A DNA stretch of 64,000 bases from assembly GCA_011389735.1 (NCBI GenBank), contig JAABTS010000001.1:1-64000 (forward strand). Reading direction: 5' to 3'. This document shows positions 18,669 through 26,551 of this stretch, piece after piece (position 1 is the first letter of the stretch; each line of letters opens with the position of its first letter). The notes below the pieces were generated by a model. It saw nothing but the letters and a program-made list of their open reading frames with translations. It had not been told where the DNA came from and did no database searches. Both the position numbers and the translations under genes were made by a program. The stretch comes from Desulfobacteraceae bacterium. GTDB lineage: Bacteria; Desulfobacterota; Desulfobacteria; Desulfobacterales; JAABTS01.

Positions 18669-18718
18669 GGACGCAGAGCGTCCGGCCTGCATTCCCACGG
18701 AGACCGTGGGAACGAGGT
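18669..18718. repeat. REP palindrome, family E, right copy (inverted)
   Basis: Reverse complement of the repeat at 17099-17150 with four or five differences. The core TTCCCACGGAGACCGTGGGA is at 18692-18711. Together the two copies bracket the ompA-like gene and its repeats. Confidence 0.75.
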
Positions 18719-18804
18719 GACCGGCCGCCGCGTAGGGACGGCCCTACCGTATTCCGCGGCGCAAGGCCGGCCCCATCAAAAAACCTGGAAGAAACGAAAC
18801 CGCT

Positions 18805-21800
18805 TTATTTGCCATTTTTAAAGTTGGACCGCCGAATCCATTCCCCGGGAATTCGCGCGTGCTGGCCGGAGCCGAGAAGTGGGACGGGGGCTCCGTCTAC
18901 GGCGGGTAGGGGGTTGGATTCGTCGGCCGGGATTAGCAGCCAGAGACCTTCCAGGGCGCCGCCGGTGACGCCGATCCGGTCCCGGAGAGATTCAAGGAGG
19001 TTCATCCGGTTGTAGCGGGCCAGCAGGCCGACGCCGGTCAGGAGCAGGGTGCGGCCGGATTCGGCAAGTTGTTCTTCGACCGCGGGCATGCACATGGACA
19101 CCAGGAGGTTCAGATTCCGCCAGTCCGTGCCGTTTTTTGGCGAGGCGTCGGCTTTTAGGACCACGTTCCAGTCCGCCTGATGTTCTTCCGCTTTTTTTTT
19201 CAGGATAGGGATAAAGAGTTCGTCAAAATCTACGGGTTTGGGGTTGAAACGGCCGATCAGCGCGGTTCGGGCTCTTTCCAGGTATTTTCCGGGGACGGTC
19301 AGGACGAGGTACGCGCCTTCTTCCGCGGCGCGTTTCAGCTTGCGGTCGAAGATTCGTGCGTCGGCTTCTTCGGGCGTGACCAGGGGCGGTTCTTCGCCGT
19401 GGACGGAGGCCGCCCGGCCGGTGAAGGAACCGGTGGTGTCGAGGGTCAGTTCCGCCCGGCGGTGTACGTATGCGCCTTCGCCGCCGGCGGCGTCCGGTTT
19501 CCAGACCATGTCAAGGCCCGCCTGCTTCAGGAGTTCGTCAAGTTCCGGGCGGCCGGGGGGAGTTTCGCCCCGGCTGAACCGTCCCGTGATCCGCTGATGG
19601 ATTTCATCTACGGTCAATTCCCGGACGCCTGCGAGGGTTCCCTGCGACAGCCGGAGCATTCTAAGTGCGGGCATGTTGACCGGGTAAATTTCGAGGCGGG
19701 AGGACAGGGCTGCGCCGGACGACGAATAGACGGCTATTTTAAGAAGGTCGTTGTCGTTCAGGACAATTCCGGCGGTTCCGGGCGGTTCGACGGCCCGGAG
19801 GGTTTCGATGGCCTTGATCGGCGCGGCCAGTGGTTCCTGAACCGCCAGGCGGTCGGCTTCCGCGCCGAGCTTTTGGGCGTATGGGCCCAATTCCGCGGTG
19901 TTCAGCGCCAGGACGCCGTCTTTTTTCCCTGGGCATCGGCGGTCGAAAAACCGGGGCTCCTGATTACCCTGTTCCGCCTCCACTGCCGCACGGCAAACAG
20001 CTACGGCGGCTCGAATCCGGGCGGGATCTTCCAGAGCCGAACCTCTCGCGGCCAGCACGGCGGCGGCCAGATCCGGCATACTGACCAGGCCCCCGTGTTT
20101 TTCGATGATGAAGGCCATATCTTCCCGAAGCTTCGATATTTCGGGAGATCTGCGCCATGAGTTCCTTGCCTGGGCCAGAATCTGTGCGAACGTTTTTTGC
20201 TTTAGCTTGAACCGTGCGGCTATATCGGCGCCGGCGGGCCAGTGGAGGGCGCCGTCCGTCCGATCCAGAGCTGAAAACGCCTGCAATACGGGCTTGACAT
20301 CGGGTTTGCCGGTTTTGCCGATTTCATCGGCGATCCGGTCAACGCTGGCGAATCCGGGTTCCGGAGGCGCGTCCGGCTCCGGACGCGACGGCTGGATGAT
20401 CTTGAAATCCGGGTTGGCCCGGTGAAGGTCGCGGGCAAGGCGAGTAATTTCCTTGCGGGTTTCCTGGCCGGCGCCTTTCAGATAACGGAAATCCTGATAG
20501 GGAATCCGGAGCAGATCTTCGACCGTGGCGGCGTTGATCCGTTCCAGGGCGCTCAGGGCCTGGGGCGTCAATCCCAGCGACACCAGTTGAGTGTCATGCG
20601 CCGCCGCCCGGATCGCATTTTCCCGGTCAAGGGGGGCGTCCGGATGCACGGACGGGGTGCGCGGCTTTTGAATCTCGAAAAAGATCTGATTCCAGGCGGC
20701 GCGCATTTCCTCGGAGTTGTCGAACCGTTCGGTGTAATTTCGCCGGAAGGCCTTTTTAAAGAAGTCCGTCATGGGGTTCCGGACATGGGCGTCAAAGGCT
20801 TCGCAGGCGAGGGTGGCTTCGCAGGACTGAATTTCCGGAGCGGACACGCCGTCTCCCCAGACCGGCAAAAGCCCGGTGGCCATTTCATACAGGGTCATGG
20901 CGACACAAAATCGTTCCGCGTAAACATCCCATTGCACGGGTTTTCTCAGGCATAAAAACGGGTCATGGTATTTCAGGGTGCCCGCCCGGATCGCGTCAAG
21001 GGGGACGGCGGCCAGGGAAAAATCGAACAGGAACAGGCGGAGTTTGGTTTTCCGGGCGATGGACCCGATCCCGATATTGTCCGGCTTGATATCGCGATGG
21101 AAAATCCCCAGATCTTCCAGGTGTTCGGCGATGGCCAGGAGATCGTCTCCGAACCTTTTGAGGAATTCCAACTGAAAGGGGCCTTCCTCCTGAATCCGCC
21201 GGGCCACGGTCTTGTCGCCGGCGCGCTGCATGGTGAATCCCTGAAGGCCGGACACTTTCACCGGACTATAGGCTTCGACCACCTGGGGGTGTTTGATTTT
21301 TTTGAGGGTGTCGTATTCGGCCGCCAGACGCTCGTTGATATCCTGGTTGTTGGCCAGTTTGAGCACTTGTTTGGCTCCCCGGGCGTCCTCGACCAGGAAA
21401 ACCGTGGCGGAACCACCCTTGCCGAGCCGTTCGTCAACTTTGAAACCGCCTTCCAGGATATCGCCGATCGAGGCGTCGAGGGGGTTGGCGACGGCGTTGT
21501 CTTCGGGCCGGGTGAGTTCTTCTTCCACGAGCTGTAATTGATCGAGGAAATCGTCGGCGGACGGCCAGCGGTCCAGAACGTCCGGGTTGGTGGCGTATTT
21601 GATCAGATTCCTCAATTCCCGGCCCACTCCGTCCAGATCCAGGGAAATGTCGAGTCCCCGTTGTTCGCCGAGTCTGGCGATCAGATCCACGAGTTTGCCG
21701 GCGGGCGGGCGTCCGGCGAAAATGTGGTAGGCGACGGCGCCAAGGGAAAAGACATCCACGGAGGGTTCGGTCGCGTTCGTCGCCCGGATCGCTTCAGGCG

Positions 21801-23007
21801 CCATGTAGAGCAGGGACAGATCTTCGGCGAGCAAGTCCGGATGGATCGTTCCGGAATGAGAGGATCCGTCCGTAAAACCGTCCTGCGTTCGCCGGCCGGT
21901 CTGCCAGTTTAAAATCTTGACGCCTGGCCGGTTGGATTCGCTGTTTTCGACCAGGATGCAATAGGGACTTAGCGCACGGTGCACCACACGTTTGCCGTGG
22001 GCGTAACGGACGGCCTCGGCGATCCTCCGGATAAGCGACAGGCGGATATCGACGCTCAGCGTTTCATGATACTGGCTAAGGTAGTGGTCGAGCCGGACGG
22101 CGCCGGGAACCAGCGGATAAATGAGCGCAGGCCCCAATTCGTGGGTCTGGTAATGCTCGGCCTTCAGGATGCCTTCGTGGGACAGCGAGTTGTGAAGCTG
22201 GAATTCGCGCACGGCCGCCCTCTGGATCATGGATCGGGTTTCCTCGGATTCCGTCCGGGACACATTGTAAATCCGGACTCGTTTTTCGATTTTGGCGGCC
22301 TGGGAATGGGCCGCCCGGAAATCCTGGTAGGTGTCCTTGGGGCACTGGAACAACAGCTCCTCCAGAACATAATCGCCGACGCGCCGGAACTGCTGAGACT
22401 GGCGGATTCCCAGGGCTTCGATCGCCCGGCCCAGGGCGTTGGATACGGTTTTTGAAATCGCGGGCCTGTCCGTTTTCAGGCCCGGGAGTCTTCGTTCCTT
22501 GAGAGCGGCGATCACGCCGGGGAACGATCTGGATACGCCCTCTTTTTCCCGAAAACAAATTCGGGAACCGCCGGCGCCGGTGAAATTCCAGTGAATATTT
22601 TCCGCGGAACAGAACACCAGGGCGTCCAGATACGGCGTATGCGTTTTTAACATGGCCTTTTCCGAACGGATCAGGCTGATCAACTTTTTGGCCTTGCGGT
22701 TGGCGAGCAGAATCGGGTTATCGACCGTGGTTTTCCGGCCGCTATCGTCCATCCAGATCCATGTTCCGGCGTCTCCGGACAGCCGGCCGGGCTTGCTCTT
22801 GATTTCCACCAGAAAAAAACCGGCCGGGGCGGCTATCAGCAAATCCACCTCGTTGATCGATCCGTCCCCGGCGATAAATTCAAAATTCGACCATGCCCGG
22901 TAAGGATCGCTGTCAGGCAGATTAGTGCGGACATATTCCAGGGCTTCCCGTTCCCAGGCGAATTGGGACGGCGTGATTTCTTTCCATCGATTGGGAGACA
23001 TGGCCAT
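18805..23007 (-). CDS. pglW: PglW, NERD - double-kinase BREX type 2 protein
   Basis: 1400 residues. An N-terminal NERD nuclease-related domain contains NEVDLLIAAPAGFFLVEIK (about residues 54-72). A first protein-kinase-like domain has HRALSPYCIL near residue 342, where the catalytic Asp of HRD is Ala, and NWQ in place of DFG, so it looks inactive. A second kinase domain is canonical: GKGGSATVFLV near residue 530, a VLK lysine, and HRDIKPDNIGI near residue 639. DFS replaces DFG, which still supplies the metal-binding Asp. A helix-hairpin-helix-like segment (LKGAGQETRKEI) follows near residue 855. PglW is the Ser/Thr kinase of the Streptomyces Pgl system and the signature of BREX type 2. ATG 23001 is an alternative start. 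Confidence 0.92.
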   Translation of the reverse strand: MAMSPNRWKEITPSQFAWEREALEYVRTNLPDSDPYRAWSNFEFIAGDGSINEVDLLIAAPAGFFLVEIKSKPGRLSGDAGTWIWMDDSGRKTTVDNPILLANRKAKKLISLIRSEKAMLKTHTPYLDALVFCSAENIHWNFTGAGGSRICFREKEGVSRSFPGVIAALKERRLPGLKTDRPAISKTVSNALGRAIEALGIRQSQQFRRVGDYVLEELLFQCPKDTYQDFRAAHSQAAKIEKRVRIYNVSRTESEETRSMIQRAAVREFQLHNSLSHEGILKAEHYQTHELGPALIYPLVPGAVRLDHYLSQYHETLSVDIRLSLIRRIAEAVRYAHGKRVVHRALSPYCILVENSESNRPGVKILNWQTGRRTQDGFTDGSSHSGTIHPDLLAEDLSLLYMAPEAIRATNATEPSVDVFSLGAVAYHIFAGRPPAGKLVDLIARLGEQRGLDISLDLDGVGRELRNLIKYATNPDVLDRWPSADDFLDQLQLVEEELTRPEDNAVANPLDASIGDILEGGFKVDERLGKGGSATVFLVEDARGAKQVLKLANNQDINERLAAEYDTLKKIKHPQVVEAYSPVKVSGLQGFTMQRAGDKTVARRIQEEGPFQLEFLKRFGDDLLAIAEHLEDLGIFHRDIKPDNIGIGSIARKTKLRLFLFDFSLAAVPLDAIRAGTLKYHDPFLCLRKPVQWDVYAERFCVAMTLYEMATGLLPVWGDGVSAPEIQSCEATLACEAFDAHVRNPMTDFFKKAFRRNYTERFDNSEEMRAAWNQIFFEIQKPRTPSVHPDAPLDRENAIRAAAHDTQLVSLGLTPQALSALERINAATVEDLLRIPYQDFRYLKGAGQETRKEITRLARDLHRANPDFKIIQPSRPEPDAPPEPGFASVDRIADEIGKTGKPDVKPVLQAFSALDRTDGALHWPAGADIAARFKLKQKTFAQILAQARNSWRRSPEISKLREDMAFIIEKHGGLVSMPDLAAAVLAARGSALEDPARIRAAVAVCRAAVEAEQGNQEPRFFDRRCPGKKDGVLALNTAELGPYAQKLGAEADRLAVQEPLAAPIKAIETLRAVEPPGTAGIVLNDNDLLKIAVYSSSGAALSSRLEIYPVNMPALRMLRLSQGTLAGVRELTVDEIHQRITGRFSRGETPPGRPELDELLKQAGLDMVWKPDAAGGEGAYVHRRAELTLDTTGSFTGRAASVHGEEPPLVTPEEADARIFDRKLKRAAEEGAYLVLTVPGKYLERARTALIGRFNPKPVDFDELFIPILKKKAEEHQADWNVVLKADASPKNGTDWRNLNLLVSMCMPAVEEQLAESGRTLLLTGVGLLARYNRMNLLESLRDRIGVTGGALEGLWLLIPADESNPLPAVDGAPVPLLGSGQHARIPGEWIRRSNFKNGK

Positions 23008-23241
23008 GAGTTAAATGCTCCGGATACATTTTATCAAAGTTTTCCGATATTTTCGTAGGGCTTTTTCTGAAAAACAAGAACATTTTTTATCGCTGACCGC
23101 TGTTTTTGTTATTGAAAATTCCGCCCCTCTCCGGTTATTTATAACGGATATTTTTAGAGAGGTCAACGCGGCTTTGGGATTTTCCGGGATGTAATTTGAA
23201 CCGGGCTCTTTGGGGTCGCACAATCTATTCCGACAATGCCA

Positions 23242-24147
23242 TTAATTGCATGGAAAGCGAAATATTTTTTGTTTTGTCGTATTCATGATCAGGTGGGCTC
23301 CTTGGGCCGGGGATGCTTTCAACAGATGAAATCCGATGAAATGAAGAAATGCGGGGAGCAGGTAATGGCGCGGGGGAGTGTTTTCCTGAAAGGAGGTTCG
23401 ATCCGTGCGATTACGCAAAAAATAGCGCCACAATCCGGCAAAATAATTGAAATCCACATATCCGCCATGTTTCAGGCAAACCTTGAATATTTCCCGATAG
23501 ATGTCCCGGCGCGCGGACACTGTTTTGGTCCGGGGATAGAGCCGGGAGGCCGCAAGGGTTTCATTCACATGGCGTATGCACCCTCCGGCGCGATCGATTC
23601 TGAGCCAGTAGTCATAGTCCATGACATAGCTCAATCCTTGATCGAACGGCCCTGTTTTTTTTGCGATTCGGGTTCTCCAAAAGGCGGCCGGCTGGCAAAT
23701 GCAGCAATCGGCCATCAGTCTTTGGAAAGAATAGTCATCCGTATTGTAACGGCCTGTCGTGTTGTCGTTCCGGTCGATATAGACGGCTTCACCGTAGACC
23801 ATGTCCCATGTCGGATTTTGATTGAAATAGCCGACCGCTTTTTCGACCGCGTCATACATCAATATATCATCCGAATTCAAGTAGGCTCGAATCTCGCCGT
23901 TCGAAAAGGCGAAGCCTTTGTTGATGGCGTCGGCCTGGCCTCGATCCGGTTCGGAAATCCATTTGAACGAACTTCTATAAGATTTCATGATGTCGATGGA
24001 ATTATCGGTTGATCCGCCGTCAACTACGATATATTCTATATTGGGATATGTTTGTCGTAAAACGCTGTTTATCGTTCGTTTCAGAAAATTCCCCTGATTG
24101 AAAGAGGGGGTCACAATGCTTACAAGGGGGGTATTGCTTTCAGGCAT
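23242..24147 (-). CDS. family 2 glycosyltransferase
   Basis: 301 residues with the GT-A fold of GT2 enzymes. SIVTPSFNQGNFL opens the nucleotide-binding region, VVDGGSTDNS follows, LNSDDIL supplies the metal-binding DxD-like motif, and DYDYWLR is close to the expected catalytic region. It is the last gene of a minus-strand run of five glycosyltransferases and is clearly paralogous to the one at 25655-26551. Such enzymes add single sugars to a lipid-linked or growing polysaccharide at the cytoplasmic face. Donor and acceptor cannot be told. A 297-bp gap with a repeat element separates it from the preceding gene. Confidence 0.88.
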   Translation of the reverse strand: MPESNTPLVSIVTPSFNQGNFLKRTINSVLRQTYPNIEYIVVDGGSTDNSIDIMKSYRSSFKWISEPDRGQADAINKGFAFSNGEIRAYLNSDDILMYDAVEKAVGYFNQNPTWDMVYGEAVYIDRNDNTTGRYNTDDYSFQRLMADCCICQPAAFWRTRIAKKTGPFDQGLSYVMDYDYWLRIDRAGGCIRHVNETLAASRLYPRTKTVSARRDIYREIFKVCLKHGGYVDFNYFAGLWRYFLRNRTDRTSFQENTPPRHYLLPAFLHFIGFHLLKASPAQGAHLIMNTTKQKIFRFPCN

Positions 24148-24201
24148 ATAGCTTTCCGGAAATCAAGGTTTTTTGTAAAGCCTCCCGTCAAAATCGTCAA
24201 T

Positions 24202-24433
24202 TATAGTTTTTCAGGAATTAAATTTCACAAGGCGGCGGGCCCGGGATTGTTGCATTTTGTGTTGTATGCTGAATTATTTATGTTGAATGTTAAATGTTAA
24301 ATGCTAAATGAGGGGACTCACATTCAGCATTCAGCATTCAGCATTCAACATTCAGCATTCAACATTCAGCATAATAAAATTAGTATATCCCCGGGCCGAT
24401 AACGCGGTGAAATTAATTATCTGAAAAGCTATA
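24202..24433. mobile_element. palindromic repeat element with internal 7-bp arrays
   Basis: Left end (24202-24246) reads TATAGTTTTTCAGGAATTAA, then ATTTCACAAGGCGGCGGGCC. The right end (24384-24433) is its imperfect inverse, finishing GAAAAGCTATAG. Between them lie about four units of ATGTTAA/ATGCTAA and, after GAGGGGACT, about eight units of CATTCAG/CATTCAA in the opposite polarity. An inverted relative is nested in 51670-52043. A further partial end lies at 24146-24166. No coding capacity: it behaves like a MITE or REP-type non-autonomous element. Confidence 0.75.
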
Positions 24434-24444
24434 GTGTTTTGCAT

Positions 24445-25590
24445 TCAGGATTCCATGGCCCGCCGGTATACTTCAAGCACTTCCGTTGCGCATTTTTTCC
24501 AGGAAAATTTTTTCGCCTGAGCTGCGGCTTTGCTTTTTAAGTCCAGCCGGTATTCATTATCATTGGCCATCCTATAAAACGCCGCCGCCATATCCTCCCG
24601 CCGGTATGGATCGATATAATGTGCGGCGTCTCCCGCGACTTCGGGAATGCTGGATGTACGGGAAGCAATGACCGGCGCTCCCATACTCATGGCCTCGAGC
24701 ACCGGCAGGCCGAAACCTTCGTATACGGAAGGGAAAACGAAGGCGAAACAATTTTTGTAAAGCCAGATCAGTTCGTTATCGGAAACATAGCCCGTGACTT
24801 TGACATCGTCCGTCAAATTCAGGTCATGGATAAATTCATCGAGATCGTCTTCCATCCAGCCTTTGCCTCCGGCCAGAACAAGGGGAATATCCATTCGTTT
24901 TTCTTTTTGAAAATCGGAAAAGGCCTTCAGCAATCGGCGCAGATTCTTTCTGGGTTCCAGCGTACAGGCGGTCAACCAAAACCGGCCTGGAGTAAGATCG
25001 AATAGCGTCGCGTATCCGAAATCCAGATCCGTTTCTGAATCAAAACGGCTTCCCAAATAGGTTACCTTTATTTTTTCCGGAGGAAAATGCGGAAAAAATT
25101 CAAGAAATTTTTCCCTTGAATATTTAGACACTGAAATTATAAAATTCGCGTTATTAGATGCGTTAAAAACGCCGTTGAAGCATATCCACCGGTTCTGTTC
25201 AGTCGTTAATTCGGGATATTCAAGAAAGCCGATGTCATGAAGCGTATACACAATCTTTGCTTTTGTAACGCCGATGGGGCAAAAAAAATTATTGGAATGT
25301 ATGATGTCTGGGTTTCCAAGAAATTTTTCACCGTTTCGGGAAAAAGAGTTCCAGAACAATGCGCACTCATGGAAATTCGATCCGATAATTTTTTTTGAAA
25401 CATTGGATTGAAAAATGGTAAATGTTTTTTTTACAGCATCCGGATCCCAGAAGTCTGATCCAAATTGAGGGTACAGAATAAACTCATTCTTCTGATCGAT
25501 CTTGACCAGGGAGCTTATCAATGATTCCGCCATATACCCGCAACCCGCTTTATACTTGCCTGTTTGGCTAACATCGTACCCGATTTTCAT
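24445..25590 (-). CDS. family 4 glycosyltransferase
   Basis: 381 residues with the two-domain GT-B fold. The N-terminal acceptor domain opens [20 protein letters not shown]. The C-terminal donor domain shows [18 protein letters not shown] and the EX7E motif in [18 protein letters not shown], typical of retaining GT4 enzymes of the mannosyl/glucosyl type. It lies in the surface-polysaccharide gene run on the minus strand, 64 nt after the GT2 gene at 25655. No signal or membrane helix, so it is expected at the cytoplasmic face of the inner membrane. Sugar specificity cannot be inferred. Confidence 0.9.
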   Translation of the reverse strand: MKIGYDVSQTGKYKAGCGYMAESLISSLVKIDQKNEFILYPQFGSDFWDPDAVKKTFTIFQSNVSKKIIGSNFHECALFWNSFSRNGEKFLGNPDIIHSNNFFCPIGVTKAKIVYTLHDIGFLEYPELTTEQNRWICFNGVFNASNNANFIISVSKYSREKFLEFFPHFPPEKIKVTYLGSRFDSETDLDFGYATLFDLTPGRFWLTACTLEPRKNLRRLLKAFSDFQKEKRMDIPLVLAGGKGWMEDDLDEFIHDLNLTDDVKVTGYVSDNELIWLYKNCFAFVFPSVYEGFGLPVLEAMSMGAPVIASRTSSIPEVAGDAAHYIDPYRREDMAAAFYRMANDNEYRLDLKSKAAAQAKKFSWKKCATEVLEVYRRAMES

Positions 25591-25654
25591 TGAAAATAAG
25601 CATCATACGGCCATCCGAATTTTCGGCCGCTGTTAAAAGTGTAAAGGATAATAA

Positions 25655-26551
25655 TCATTTCCAATTGGTTGTGAATACCTTGGCCGCTCCAACGGCCCAT
25701 TGGATTATTGTTTTTATATCCGAAACATCAGGGCGTATTCGCCATTTCAGGAATGATAGAATAGAAATATAAATCAGCATTGTAACATATTTAAAATTCT
25801 CAGATTTTACCATCCGGTCATACCCATTTTCATCAGCTATAGCATGGGCGTAATTGAATATCCATTTCGACGGAACACTCCCAAGGCGTTTTTTGAACAT
25901 GTCATTAATTTCTTTATGAACCGCTATGCGTTCGCCCAGGGTTTTGGTTTCCTTGTAGATCCTTGAACCAGCCAGCGTACTATTCGTTTTGAAAAACGGA
26001 AGTATTTTTCCCAGGCGTAGCCAGTATTCGTAGTCCATGCAGTATTGGAGACGATCATCAAGCACTCCAAAACGCTCTACGACTTTCCTTCTGAAAAAAA
26101 CCGCCGGCTGGCAAATATAACAGGTTTCTTTCAGCCGCTCATAATTCCAATCTTCGATATGATAAGGTTCGATTATTCGATCATAAATATCGATTTGGTC
26201 GGCGCGTCCGTATACGATATCGGCGCCGGGATGGCTGTCGAAAAACGATATTACGGCGGATAATGCTCCGGGATAATAGATATCATCGGAATTCAGCCAA
26301 CCGATAATATCGCCTCTGGTCATTTTTATTCCTTTATTGACTGCATCCGCCTGGCCTCGATCCTTTTCAGAAACCCAATTCAACCGATCATCATACCGTT
26401 TTAAAATTTCGAGCGTCTGGTCCGTGCTACCCCCGTCAATCACAACATACTCCAGACCGGATACATGCTGACCGATAACGCTTAAAACAGTCCGTTCGAT
26501 AAACCGCCCCTGGTTATAAGAGGGGGTTATTATGCTGATAAGGGGCGTCAT
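25655..26551 (-). CDS. family 2 glycosyltransferase
   Basis: 298 residues, GT-A fold. SIITPSYNQGRFIE, VVIDGGSTDQTLEIL and LNSDDIYYPGA match the GT2 family and closely resemble the protein coded at 23242-24147. The shared sequence extends to CYICQPAVFFRR and MDYEYWLRLGK, so the two are duplicated paralogues. Its start codon overlaps the stop of the large double glycosyltransferase gene by 4 nt (ATGA), a sign of translational coupling. The C-terminal 60 residues are hydrophobic enough to hold a membrane-associated helix (LIYISILSFLKW). Likely adds one sugar of the same polysaccharide. Confidence 0.9.
   Translation of the reverse strand: MTPLISIITPSYNQGRFIERTVLSVIGQHVSGLEYVVIDGGSTDQTLEILKRYDDRLNWVSEKDRGQADAVNKGIKMTRGDIIGWLNSDDIYYPGALSAVISFFDSHPGADIVYGRADQIDIYDRIIEPYHIEDWNYERLKETCYICQPAVFFRRKVVERFGVLDDRLQYCMDYEYWLRLGKILPFFKTNSTLAGSRIYKETKTLGERIAVHKEINDMFKKRLGSVPSKWIFNYAHAIADENGYDRMVKSENFKYVTMLIYISILSFLKWRIRPDVSDIKTIIQWAVGAAKVFTTNWK

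Noticed and set aside
23011..23223. 70-residue minus-strand frame just upstream of pglW
   Set aside because: It has no ribosome-binding site and no recognisable features, and its end runs into the leader of pglW.
23236..24012. 258-residue open frame antisense to the GT2 gene
   Set aside because: The opposite strand carries all GT2 motifs; this frame has none.
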